From NCBI GenBank assembly GCA_964496595.1, contig CAZCAI010000007.1, positions 1 to 64,000 on the forward strand: DNA of 64,000 nt, written 5' to 3'. The first letter of the stretch is position 1. Every line of letters starts with the position of its first letter. The DNA is from JAAAOZ01 sp964496595. Its GTDB lineage: Bacteria; Chloroflexota; Anaerolineae; B4-G1; SLSP01. Positions 45,184-52,928 of the stretch are shown here, piece after piece. A program made the position numbers and the translations under genes. Under the pieces are notes generated by a model. The model saw nothing but the letters and a program-made list of their open reading frames with translations. It searched no databases and was not told where the DNA came from.

Positions 45184-45512
45184 AGTTAGATCTATCTCCT
45201 CGAGGATTGCGAATAATGAATTATGAATTGCAAATTGCGAATTGAGAATAATGAATTTTAGATCATTCTGAACTGTAAAAGTCTCTGCGGCGAGATTTAC
45301 AGGATCACTGGTGGCGGAACTCACGTAGGAGATCTTTCTCTGTTGTGAGATGGGGGCCGCCTGTGTAAGGTGATTGTACTTTAACCCGTGGCGATTTGTC
45401 AAGGATTTCCAGGCCACAACTAGGGTTTTTCCATTTTTGCAATTATATCCTATTCGCTCCAATCGGATTGCAGAATCCGCGCCTCTGGGGCATATTTTGA
45501 ACGTGTTTTCGG
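45184..45512. other. Gene-free stretch upstream of the FHA gene
   Basis: It contains direct gaataatgaa words at 45211 and 45246 in AT-rich DNA and no convincing gene. The FHA promoter should lie here, but I cannot place it. Confidence 0.5.
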
Positions 45513-45623
45513 CTTGTGCAAGCAAAACGGGGATCTAGCGATCCCCTTGGAGCGAGAATGGGAAAGCCCCAGGCCACAACACTTGCGCATTGACGAGGAT
45601 CTAACGATCCTCTTGGAGCGGAG
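45513..45623. repeat. Hairpin repeat, family IV, copies 2 and 3
   Basis: Two units: CTTGTGCA...CGGGGATC-tagc-GATCCCCTTGGAGCG (45513-45556) and ACTTGCGCA...CGAGGATC-taac-GATCCTCTTGGAGCG (45581-45623). The G/C and A/T changes in the stems are compensatory, so the hairpin is conserved although bases differ. A related unit is at 24100-24135. Confidence 0.7.
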
Positions 45624-45653
45624 GAGAGAGGCTGTGAGGCGCGGATTTTCGGC

Positions 45654-45659
45654 TATAAT
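45654..45659 (+). promoter_or_regulatory. -10 box, possibly giving a leaderless mRNA
   Basis: TATAAT ends 6 nt before the metallopeptidase ATG at 45666. There is no good -35. An AGGG lies between the two, so a leader is not excluded. Confidence 0.4.
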
Positions 45660-45665
45660 AGGGAT

Positions 45666-46037
45666 ATGATCTCCTCAGATGAGTTCGAGCGCCTAGTTGT
45701 CGACGCCATCGATGCGTTGCCGGCGAATTTCCGCGACAAGTTGGACAACGTCGATGTGACTATCGAGCCGTGGCCGGATGCGTACGCCCTGCAGCGGGCC
45801 GGCGTCCGGCGTCCCAGCGATCTGCTGGGACTTTACCAGGGCGTGCCGCAGACGCGACGCACGCATCGCTACGGGCTGGTGCTGCCCGACAAGATCACGC
45901 TCTATCGCGGCCCGATTATGATGCGCTGTCGCACGGACGACGAGGTGCAACGATTGGTCGAGCACGTGCTACGCCACGAGATCGCGCATCACTTTGGCAT
46001 CGATGACGATCATCTGCGGCACATCGGCGCGTACTAG
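45666..46037 (+). CDS. Zincin-like metallopeptidase (PF06262 family)
   Basis: This 123-residue single-domain protein has the zinc motif HEIAHHFGIDDDHL (HExxH plus a downstream Asp, about residues 108-121), the signature of the small bacterial zincins in PF06262. The N-terminal half (FERLVVDAIDALP, LLGLYQGVP, ITLYRGPI) matches the usual fold. The biological substrate of this family is unknown. It is a single gene bounded by a terminator at 46059. All zinc ligands are intact. Confidence 0.9.
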   Translation: MISSDEFERLVVDAIDALPANFRDKLDNVDVTIEPWPDAYALQRAGVRRPSDLLGLYQGVPQTRRTHRYGLVLPDKITLYRGPIMMRCRTDDEVQRLVEHVLRHEIAHHFGIDDDHLRHIGAY

Positions 46038-46058
46038 ACGAGATTGCCCTCTCATACA

Positions 46059-46090
46059 AACAGCCCCGTATTTTACGGGGCTGTTGCTTT
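46059..46090. terminator. Terminator between convergent genes
   Basis: AACAGCCCCGTA and TACGGGGCTGTT pair around ttt, followed by GCTTTT on the plus strand. Confidence 0.75.
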
Positions 46091-46106
46091 TGGATGATCT
46101 CCAACC

Positions 46107-47147
46107 TCACGCGAGGCCGTATCGCTCGATGGCCAACGCGACGATCTCCTGGATCAGGCGCGCGTAGGGCACGTCCCCGGCTTTGGCAGCGATGACGATG
46201 TCGCTAAGGAGCGGGTTGAGGCCGGGCAGAGTGTTGGCCTCCACAAGATAGGGCTGCCCGTCCGCGCCGAGGCGGGAATCGATGCGACTCACATCGAGCG
46301 CGCCTAACGCCTCGAAGGCCGCGATGGCCAGGCGGCGCAGCGTCGCGGCCAGCGCGGGCGGGATCTCCGCCGGGCAGAGATAGCCGGGCGCGGCCTCGTC
46401 GTCGATGGCGTAGGATTTGGCCTCAGCGTTGTAGACGCCCTTGACGGCGCCCTTCTGCGTGTCCAGTTCCAGCGCCGGGAAGACGTGGAAGCCGTCGGCG
46501 TCGTAGAAATCCGAGCGCGGCGACCGGCCCGGCGCGTAGCGATTACCGAGCACGCCGACGGTGAACTCGCGGCCCGGCAAATATGTCTCGACCAGCGCCG
46601 GCTGCCGGTAGGTCTGGATGACCCAGCGCGCCTGCGCACGGAGCGCGACTTCGTCTTGGACGAGTGAGCGGGCGTTAATGCCCATCCCGGAGCCTTCCCG
46701 CGCGGGCTTGACGAAGAGCGGAAAGGTCAATGCGTCGTCGAGCGGCTCATCCCCGTGCACGAACACCTGGAACGGCGCCGTCGGCAGGCCGTGATCGCGC
46801 CAGATGCGCTTCGTCACCACCTTATCGAGCGAGATGGCGTGCGCCAGCACCTTCGATCCCGTGTAGGGGATGCCTAACATCTCCAGCAGCGCGGGCGCGT
46901 GCGATTCGCGGCTGTCCCCGCGTAACCCCTCGGCGATGTTGAAGCAGAGATCGGGGCGCGTCTCCCGCACCGAGTCGAGCAGCGACGCATCCGCCTCCAG
47001 AAAGAACGCCTCGTGGCCGGCGGCGCGGAGCGCGGCCTGAATCCCCTCGACGGTTTCCTCCACATCGTACTCGGCGAGCGCGTCGGCGGGGGCATCCGCC
47101 ATCACCGACACGCTGTATTTGCGATTGGCAAGGACGGCAATCCGCAT
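46107..47147 (-). CDS. D-Ala-D-Ala-ligase-like ATP-grasp enzyme coupled to kamA
   Basis: This 346-residue ATP-grasp protein starts at 47147 after AAGGAGG. Family features are LEMLGIPYTGSK, DKVVTKRIW, PLFVKPAREGSGMGI, ETYLPGREFTVGVLGN and VEANTLPGLNP near the end. At the place where true Ddl enzymes have HGxxGEDG it has AEGLRGDSRESHAP, the mark of a divergent branch whose substrate is unlikely to be D-Ala. It begins 2 nt after the kamA stop, so the two are translationally coupled. It may ligate beta-lysine or a derivative to another compound; that is inference from context. A real cell-wall Ddl role is less likely but possible. Confidence 0.85.
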   Translation of the reverse strand: MRIAVLANRKYSVSVMADAPADALAEYDVEETVEGIQAALRAAGHEAFFLEADASLLDSVRETRPDLCFNIAEGLRGDSRESHAPALLEMLGIPYTGSKVLAHAISLDKVVTKRIWRDHGLPTAPFQVFVHGDEPLDDALTFPLFVKPAREGSGMGINARSLVQDEVALRAQARWVIQTYRQPALVETYLPGREFTVGVLGNRYAPGRSPRSDFYDADGFHVFPALELDTQKGAVKGVYNAEAKSYAIDDEAAPGYLCPAEIPPALAATLRRLAIAAFEALGALDVSRIDSRLGADGQPYLVEANTLPGLNPLLSDIVIAAKAGDVPYARLIQEIVALAIERYGLA

Positions 47148-47149
47148 GG

Positions 47150-48538
47150 CTAGGCCTCCTTCGTCTCCAGAACCGCATCCTGAAGGATGCCCAAATCCTC
47201 CGGGCCGCGATGCACGATGAACGGCGCGGTACTCCGGCGGATCGGGCGGGCGTGGGTCGCGTGCCAACCCTCCGGCGTGACCTCGCGCGCGTGTCCCGTC
47301 AGCAGCCCCGCGATCCCCTCCTGTCCCGCTTCGCCGCGCTGCGCCCGGCAATAGGCGCAGGTCGATGGATCGTGCGGCGCGTAATCCGTCGGCTGCGTGT
47401 AGGCCGTGATGAAGCCCTCGTAGTTGCGCACGACGACCTTGCGATCCGACATGCTGATCAGGTAGTTGGGCAGGATGGGGACTTTGCCTCCGCCCTCCGG
47501 CGCATCGATCACGAAGGTAGGGACGGCGAAGCCGGAGGTGTGGCCGCGCAACGCTTCCATAATCTCCAGGCCCTTCGCCACGGGCGTGCGGAAGTGGCCC
47601 GCGCCGTGGACCATATCGCACTGGTAGAGGTAGTAGGGGCGCACGCGGTTCTTGACCAGCTTGTGGACGAGGGCCATCATCACGTTGGGGCAGTCGTTGA
47701 TGCCGGCCAGCAGGACGGTCTGGCTGCCCAAGGGGATGCCCGCGTTCGCCAGGCGCGCGAGCGCGATTTCGACCTCCGGCGTGATCTCTTGCGGGTGATT
47801 GATGTGGAGGTTCATCCACAGGGGATGATAGCGCGCCAACATCGCCGCCAGATCAGGCGTGATGCGCTGCGGCAGGAAGATGGGCGTGCGCGAGCCGATG
47901 CGGACGACCTCGACGTGGGGGATGGCGCGCAGGCCGCGCAGGAGCCGTTCGAGCACGGCGGGCGGCAGCGTGAGGGGATCGCCGCCGGAGATGAGGACAT
48001 CGCGGATTTCGGGCGTCTCCGCGATGTAGGCGAGTTGCTGGTCGTAGCTGGCCGAGTTGAACATGATCTGGGTATCGCCCACCAGGCGGCTGCGCGTGCA
48101 GAAGCGACAGTAGCTCGCGCACTGCGTCGTCACGAGCATCAGCACGCGATCGGGGTAGCGGTGGACGAGGCCCGGCACGGGTGAATGCGCGTCCTCGCCC
48201 AGCGAATCGGCCAGTTCCGCATCAAAGGGGACCATCTCGCGGCTGGTGGGTACAACCTGGCGCCGGATGGGACAGGTCGGGTCATCGGGCGCCATCAAGC
48301 TGGCGAAATAGGGCGTCACATCCACGCGGAAGGTCTCCGGCGCGGAGAGAGCCGCGCTCTCTTCCTCTGTCAAATGAATAACGCTGGCGAAATCCTCGAC
48401 CGTGCGTAACCGGTGCGAGAGTTGCCAGCGCCAATCGCGCCACTTAGCCAGCGGCACATCCTGCCACGGACTCGGTGGCTTGTCCTCTACATCACAACTA
48501 TCAGGGGGCTGATCATCGTCCTTTAACAACTCATCCAT
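47150..48538 (-). CDS. kamA: Lysine 2,3-aminomutase (radical SAM, KamA family)
   Basis: This 462-residue enzyme converts L-lysine to beta-lysine. The radical-SAM cluster motif is CASYCRFC (CxxxCxxC). The PLP-lysine lies in GGGKVP. The two aspartates that hold the lysine side-chain amine in clostridial LAM are both present (Asp of YQCDMVHG and of VIDAPEGGG), which argues for lysine over glutamate or arginine. C-terminal CAYC fits the zinc site. The ATG at 48538 is 14-15 nt after AGGAGG. It is the first gene of a pair with an ATP-grasp ligase. There is no beta-lysine acetyltransferase nearby, so the usual osmolyte route is not evident. Confidence 0.93.
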   Translation of the reverse strand: MDELLKDDDQPPDSCDVEDKPPSPWQDVPLAKWRDWRWQLSHRLRTVEDFASVIHLTEEESAALSAPETFRVDVTPYFASLMAPDDPTCPIRRQVVPTSREMVPFDAELADSLGEDAHSPVPGLVHRYPDRVLMLVTTQCASYCRFCTRSRLVGDTQIMFNSASYDQQLAYIAETPEIRDVLISGGDPLTLPPAVLERLLRGLRAIPHVEVVRIGSRTPIFLPQRITPDLAAMLARYHPLWMNLHINHPQEITPEVEIALARLANAGIPLGSQTVLLAGINDCPNVMMALVHKLVKNRVRPYYLYQCDMVHGAGHFRTPVAKGLEIMEALRGHTSGFAVPTFVIDAPEGGGKVPILPNYLISMSDRKVVVRNYEGFITAYTQPTDYAPHDPSTCAYCRAQRGEAGQEGIAGLLTGHAREVTPEGWHATHARPIRRSTAPFIVHRGPEDLGILQDAVLETKEA

Positions 48539-48586
48539 CGTGATATCTTTGATCCTCCTTTTAGATCAAGGGTGTCTTGAATAGCG

Positions 48587-48629
48587 AAAGCCCATCCCCA
48601 CGCACTCGTGCGAGCAGGGACAGGCTTTT
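48587..48629. terminator. Hairpin in the kamA leader
   Basis: AAAGCC, ccc and CGCAC pair with GTGCG, ggg and GGCTTT in a long interrupted stem. It lies 49 bp upstream of the kamA start on the minus strand, so for kamA it is a leader structure. It could also be an upstream terminator or dispersed repeat. Confidence 0.45.
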
Positions 48630-48790
48630 GTAATCCTACTTACAATTATATCATATTTTTGGAAAAGCAAGTGAATTTCAAGGGGTCAACCATCTCACAC
48701 GGAACAGTTCTCCAAGACAGATCAGGAAGAATTTGCGCCGTATTTTCCTCTAAGTTATGATGAAGTTGTCCACACACGAGGGGGGCATGT

Positions 48791-49111
48791 ATGAATGAGA
48801 CCAGTACGATCCATTGGGAAATCAACCAACTTGTCAAGACGCAGCTATTCCCTGACGAAGAAGCGGTATTGCGCAGCGCTCTGAGAGCATTGTTTCGTCT
48901 CCAACCGGAAATCCGGCAAAAAATGGTGATTCGCGTCTATACCACGGGAGAGATTAGCCTGGGTAAAGCGGCCGAGATTATGGGAGTCTCACACGAAGAG
49001 ATGAAAGAGATTCTCATCGAGAACGATGCCGAGAACCACTTTGGCCCACGTACGGTTCCAACGGCACTCCATTCATTAGCATTCATTACGTGCCTAACTA
49101 CAAACAATTGA
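48791..49111 (+). CDS. UPF0175-like HTH protein with altered C-terminus
   Basis: This 106-residue protein contains the UPF0175 core: VIRVYTTGEISLGKAAEIMGVSHEEMKEILIE (about residues 46-77), a helix-turn-helix found in antitoxins and small regulators. HFGPRTV, typical for the family end, is followed by TALHSLAFITCLTTNN, which lies entirely within the short repeat shared with 34611-34658. The normal C-terminal tail has therefore probably been replaced. No toxin (PIN protein) partner follows; an amj remnant does, on the other strand. Function may be lost. Confidence 0.6.
   Translation: MNETSTIHWEINQLVKTQLFPDEEAVLRSALRALFRLQPEIRQKMVIRVYTTGEISLGKAAEIMGVSHEEMKEILIENDAENHFGPRTVPTALHSLAFITCLTTNN
49054..49110. 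repeat. Short dispersed repeat shared with 34611-34658
   Basis: It joins two broken genes: the UPF0175-like gene on the plus strand and the amj remnant on the minus strand. The match to 34611-34658 is interrupted by about 9 extra bases. Confidence 0.6.
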
Positions 49112-49204
49112 GGCGACGCCCGCGAGCCGCGCGGCATACGCTCCGGTATTGACGAAGTAGACAAAGGCCATCAGTACAAAAATCGCAACGAAGTGCGTGT
49201 CCAT
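49094..49204 (-). pseudogene. amj: 5' remnant of an Amj/DUF2837-type lipid II flippase gene
   Basis: A strong AGGAGGAG site precedes ATG at 49204, and 31 or so codons read as a first membrane helix plus the YAARLAGV segment that starts DUF2837/Amj proteins. The frame then enters the short repeat and stops at 49094. A full protein would have about 260 residues, so this is a truncated gene. The family assignment rests on this short match only. Confidence 0.5.
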
Positions 49205-49302
49205 AGCGTTATCTCCTCCTGGGGATTTTTCACAGAAAATTGCTCAAAATTCGACCCACGTTACTTTCTCTCGGATTATACTACGTTTTGGGAGAAGCGA
49301 GC

Positions 49303-49330
49303 TTGCCGCCGGGATGACTTACGGTATAAT
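49303..49330 (+). promoter_or_regulatory. tRNA-Leu promoter
   Basis: A -35-like TTGCCG (49303-49308) and consensus -10 TATAAT (49325-49330) are separated by 16 bp. The tRNA begins 10 nt downstream. Confidence 0.7.
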
Positions 49331-49340
49331 GACTCGCGAC

Positions 49341-49422
49341 GGGGAAGTGTCGGAATTGGCAGACGAGCATGACTTAGGATCATGTGTCGCAAGACGTACG
49401 GGTTCGACTCCCGTCTTCCCCA
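49341..49422 (+). tRNA. tRNA-Leu (anticodon UAG)
   Basis: An 82-nt class II tRNA. The acceptor arms GGGGAAG and CTTCCCC pair fully, with A73. The anticodon stem CATGA/TCATG holds loop CTTAGGA with anticodon TAG, reading CUA-family leucine codons. The T-loop GGTTCGACTCC is canonical. A variable arm (about TGTCGCAAGACGT) is present. CCA is not encoded. Confidence 0.95.
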
Positions 49423-49427
49423 ACGAA

Positions 49428-49465
49428 AAACGCCGGACGGAGGTGAAAGCTTCCGTCCGGCGTTT
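49428..49465. terminator. Terminator after tRNA-Leu and tpiA
   Basis: AAACGCCGGACGGA pairs with TCCGTCCGGCGTTT. It serves the tRNA on the plus strand and tpiA on the minus strand. Confidence 0.75.
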
Positions 49466-49488
49466 GTGTTTGAGGATAAAGATAGGCG

Positions 49489-50268
49489 TTACACTTCTAA
49501 CGCCTCCAGCGCGTCGAGGCCGTTTTCGACAATGCCGGTGAAGGATTCGACGTTGAGGCTGGCGCCGCCGACCAACGCGCCGTCGATCTGCGGCATGATG
49601 ATGAAGTCGGCGAAGTTCTGTGGCTTGACGCTGCCGCCATACTGCACGCGGATCGTCTCCGCCGTCTCCTCATCGTAGAGATCGGCCAGCACATCGCGGA
49701 TGGCCTCGCGGATGATGCGGTCGGCATCCTCCGGCGTGGCCGTCCGGCCTGTGCCAATGGCCCAGATCGGCTCGTAGGCCAAGGTGATCTGCCTGGCTTC
49801 CTCGGCGGAGATGTCGGCGAAGGCGCCGTGAATCTGCCCGCTGACGAAGTCGACCGTCTCGCCGGCCTCGTTCTGCTCCAGGCTCTCGCCGATGCAGACG
49901 ATGGGCGAGAGGCCGTGGGCGAACGCGGCCTTGATCTTACGATTTACCGTCTCATCGGTCTCGCCGAAGTACTGGCGCCGCTCGGAGTGCCCGATGATGA
50001 TGTACTCGGCCAATTCTTTGACCATCGGCGGCGAGATTTCCCCGGTGTACGCGCCGCTTTCCTCCCAGTACATATTCTGCGCGCCCACGCCGATGTTGCT
50101 GCCTTCCAAGACCTCGTTGACGGCGGCCAACGCCGTCGCGGTCGGGCAGACGGCCAGATCCATGTCCTCGACGTCGGCCAATGCTTCTCGCAGCTCGCTC
50201 GCCAACGCTTTGGCTTCGGCTACGGTCTTGTACATCTTCCAGTTCCCTGCGACAAATGGTTTGCGCAT
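49489..50268 (-). CDS. tpiA: Triosephosphate isomerase
   Basis: This 259-residue glycolytic enzyme interconverts dihydroxyacetone phosphate and glyceraldehyde 3-phosphate. Catalytic residues are present: Lys11 (GNWKM), His94 (IIGHSERR) and Glu166 in AYEPIWAIGTG, which also starts the flexible loop 6. YGGSVKP binds the phosphate. The length is normal. The start at 50268 follows GAGGAGG. It is downstream of pgk and gap on the same strand, with a repeat-containing 169-bp gap after pgk. Confidence 0.97.
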   Translation of the reverse strand: MRKPFVAGNWKMYKTVAEAKALASELREALADVEDMDLAVCPTATALAAVNEVLEGSNIGVGAQNMYWEESGAYTGEISPPMVKELAEYIIIGHSERRQYFGETDETVNRKIKAAFAHGLSPIVCIGESLEQNEAGETVDFVSGQIHGAFADISAEEARQITLAYEPIWAIGTGRTATPEDADRIIREAIRDVLADLYDEETAETIRVQYGGSVKPQNFADFIIMPQIDGALVGGASLNVESFTGIVENGLDALEALEV

Positions 50269-50290
50269 GCTACCTCCTCTAAAAATGAGT

Positions 50291-50349
50291 TACAAGTTGC
50301 AAGTTAAAAGTTACAAGTTGCAAGTTAAAAGTTACAAGTTGCAAGTAGT
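50291..50349. repeat. 21-bp tandem repeat
   Basis: The unit TACAAGTTGCAAGTTAAAAGT occurs 2.8 times between pgk and tpiA. A related gttgcaagttaaaa word occurs at 28258-28271. It is not a CRISPR, because there are no spacers. Confidence 0.8.
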
Positions 50350-50437
50350 CTAAAGTCGGACGTCAAAGGTCAAAAACTCGGCGTTCTTGCACTCTGGCGT
50401 TAAGATTTCTCCCCGCCGGTCGGAATGCCATTCCGAT

Positions 50438-51610
50438 CTACTTGCCTTCCAGGGCTTCCAAACCGGGCAACGTCTTGCCCTCGAAGAACATCAGGCTCGC
50501 GCCGCCGCCCGTGGAGACATGGCTGACTTTATCGGCGACGCCGGCCTTCTCCACAGCAGAGGCGGATTCCCCGCCGCCCACGACGGTCACGGCGTCCAAC
50601 TCGGCCAGCGCTTCGGCGATGGCGAAGGTGCCCTTGGCGAAGTTTGGCATCTCGAAGACGCCCAGCGGCCCGTTCCACGCGACTGTTTTCGCCTCGTGCA
50701 AGATGCCCCGGTACTTCTCCACCGTCTCGGGGCCGAGATCCAGGATCATCCAGCCCGGCTCCACGCCATCGACCGGCACGACCTTGTGATTGGCGTCGTT
50801 CTCGAAGGCATCGGCGACCACCACATCAATGGGCAAGATGATCGTCTCGGCGCCCTTGCGCAACATCTCCTTCACATCCTCAATGATGTCATCCTCCACC
50901 AGGGAATCGCCCACCTCGTAGCCCATCGCCTTGAAGAAGGTGTTCGCGATGCCGCCGCCGATGAGGATTTTGTCCGCTTTGCCTAGCAGATTCTCGATCA
51001 CGGGGGCCTTGTCGGAGACCTTGGCGCCGCCCAGCAGGTGAACGTAAGGATGATCCGGCGCTTCGGCGGCCTTGCCTAAGAATTCCATCTCTTTGCCGAT
51101 GAGGAAACCGGCCACAGCGGGCAGATAATCCGTCACGCCGACGGTGCTGGCGTGCGCGCGGTGCGCGGTACCGAACGCATCGTTGACGAAAACATCGCCA
51201 AATTGCGCTAACTGCTCAGCGTATTCAGAGTCGTTGGCCTTTTCCCCGGCGTGGAAGCGCGTATTTTCTAGCAACATCACGTCACCCGGCTCCATCTCGG
51301 CGGCCAAAGCCGCGACCTCATCGCCGACGCTATCGGGCGCCATTGTCACGTCCTGCTCCAGCAGTTCGCTCAATCGCTTGGCTACCGGCGCCAGGCTCAA
51401 TTCCGGCTTGACTTCGCCCTTGGGCCGGCCCAGGTGCGACATCAAAATTAACGCAGCGCCATGCTCCAAAACATACTCGATGGTGGGCATCGCGGCGCGA
51501 ATTCGCGTATCGTCCGTAATCTCATCGCCATCCAGCGGCACGTTGAAATCGGCCCGCATCAATACACGCTTGCCCTTCAGATCCACATCACGAACGGTTT
51601 TCTTATCCAT
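50438..51610 (-). CDS. pgk: Phosphoglycerate kinase
   Basis: This 390-residue enzyme transfers phosphate from 1,3-bisphosphoglycerate to ADP. The N-domain has the substrate motif MRADFNVPLD and the SHLGRPKG segment. LLENTRFHAGEKAND contains the conserved arginine region. The C-domain has the nucleotide-site sequences LGGAKVSDK and FEMPNFAKGT, then GGGESASAVEKAG and STGGGASL. The ATG at 51610 is preferred over the GTG at 51616 because AAGGAG lies 5 nt before it. It is upstream of tpiA and downstream of gap, with a terminator between gap and pgk. Confidence 0.97.
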   Translation of the reverse strand: MDKKTVRDVDLKGKRVLMRADFNVPLDGDEITDDTRIRAAMPTIEYVLEHGAALILMSHLGRPKGEVKPELSLAPVAKRLSELLEQDVTMAPDSVGDEVAALAAEMEPGDVMLLENTRFHAGEKANDSEYAEQLAQFGDVFVNDAFGTAHRAHASTVGVTDYLPAVAGFLIGKEMEFLGKAAEAPDHPYVHLLGGAKVSDKAPVIENLLGKADKILIGGGIANTFFKAMGYEVGDSLVEDDIIEDVKEMLRKGAETIILPIDVVVADAFENDANHKVVPVDGVEPGWMILDLGPETVEKYRGILHEAKTVAWNGPLGVFEMPNFAKGTFAIAEALAELDAVTVVGGGESASAVEKAGVADKVSHVSTGGGASLMFFEGKTLPGLEALEGK

Positions 51611-51652
51611 GTTCACTCCTTGCTCCTTTCACAGCGGGTTAATAGTTAAATC

Positions 51653-51689
51653 AAAAAAAGGGGCACCGAGGTCATCCCCCGATGCCCCC
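51653..51689 (-). terminator. Intrinsic terminator of gap
   Basis: On the minus strand, GGGGGCATCGGGGG folds with CCTCGGTGCCCC and is followed by TTTTTTT. It separates gap from pgk, so pgk needs its own promoter or read-through. Confidence 0.8.
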
Positions 51690-51724
51690 GCATCGTTGCT
51701 ACGTTACGGCCGTAAGAGCTTGGG

Positions 51725-52729
51725 CTAGAAGCCCTTCTCTTTAGCGACGCGTATGGCCTCGCGGACCATCTGGCTGGTGAAGCCCCATTCGTTGTCGTAC
51801 CAGGCCATAATCTTGAGCAGATTGCCATCGACGACGCGGGTCATCTCCAGATCCGCGATGGAGGCGAAAGACGTCCCGACGATATCGGAGGAGACCAGCG
51901 GTTCATCCGACGCCAGGAAAATCCCCTTGTACTTCTCGGATTCAGCTTCTTCTTTGAGAATAGCTTGAACCTCTTCCACGGTGGTGTCCTTCTCCGTGAG
52001 GAAAACCAGGTCGGAGATGGAGCCAACGGGAATGGGCGCCCGCACGGCGACGCCATCGAATTTGCCCGCGTACTCGGGCAGGACGCGCGTCGTGGCGATG
52101 GCTGCGCCCGTGGTCGTGGGCACAAAGTTGGCCGCTGCGGCGCGTCCCCGGCGGAGCTTGCTGCTGGGGCCGTCCACGATGGCCTGGGTCGAGGTGTAAG
52201 CGTGGATGGTGGTCATAATGGCCTTCTGGATGCCCAAGCGGCGCCCGATGATCTCTACGATCGGAGTGATGGAATTGGTGGTGCAGCTTGCGGCGGAGAG
52301 GTACCTGGCGTCTTCCGGCGGCGTGCTCACGCCATGCACCACGGTGGGGATGCCCTCGCCCTTGGCAGGCGCGGAGAGGATCACAAACTTCGCTCCGGCC
52401 TCCAGGTGCTTCTTGACGCCGGCCTCGTCACGGAAAAAGCCCGTGCACTCTAAGGCGATATCGACGCCCAGCTCTTCCCACGGCAGATCAGCAGGATCGC
52501 GCTCTTGGAAGAACTTGAAGGTCTGATCACCGACGATGAGCTTGTCGCCATCGACGGCGACCTCTTTGTCGTAGCGCCCGTAGGCGGTGTCATATTTGAG
52601 CAGGTAGGCGATGTTATCGCGCGATGCGATGTCATTGACCGCGACCAACTCAAGCTCTGGTGTGTCCAGGATAATCTTCAACGTCGCTCGTCCAATCCGC
52701 CCCATTCCGTTAATTACTACTTTCGCCAT
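51725..52729 (-). CDS. gap: Glyceraldehyde-3-phosphate dehydrogenase
   Basis: This 334-residue NAD-dependent enzyme oxidises glyceraldehyde 3-phosphate. NGMGRIGR (7-14) is the Rossmann motif. Asp33 (VAVNDIAS) indicates NAD preference. The catalytic Cys149 lies in SAASCTTNS and His176 in TTIHAYT. The usual GVN segment reads GVSTPPED, a small variation. The second of two adjacent ATGs (52729) has the better distance from AGGAGG. It is the first gene of the gap-pgk-tpiA set. Confidence 0.97.
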   Translation of the reverse strand: MAKVVINGMGRIGRATLKIILDTPELELVAVNDIASRDNIAYLLKYDTAYGRYDKEVAVDGDKLIVGDQTFKFFQERDPADLPWEELGVDIALECTGFFRDEAGVKKHLEAGAKFVILSAPAKGEGIPTVVHGVSTPPEDARYLSAASCTTNSITPIVEIIGRRLGIQKAIMTTIHAYTSTQAIVDGPSSKLRRGRAAAANFVPTTTGAAIATTRVLPEYAGKFDGVAVRAPIPVGSISDLVFLTEKDTTVEEVQAILKEEAESEKYKGIFLASDEPLVSSDIVGTSFASIADLEMTRVVDGNLLKIMAWYDNEWGFTSQMVREAIRVAKEKGF

Positions 52730-52928
52730 CATTTGCCTCCTAATAGTGTAGTTGATTGAAGAACTTGCTTTGAAAAGTGAACCTCAAACCGCCCCGCTAG
52801 CGGTGCGGTGATACGCAATTGGATGCTCCTCCTTACCTCGTTCTATAACCGCCCTCCTTTGCAAATTTTCTCGATACCGCTACAGATACTGGCCCGCTTT
52901 TCCATTCGATTCGTACCCGACCCATATC

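Noticed and set aside
46107..47819. 570-codon form of the ATP-grasp protein
   Set aside because: The extra N-terminal 224 residues lie antiphase to kamA on the same strand and are low-complexity. ATG 47147 has AAGGAGG and starts the family fold.
50291..50349. CRISPR array
   Set aside because: Head-to-tail 21-mers without spacers and no cas genes.
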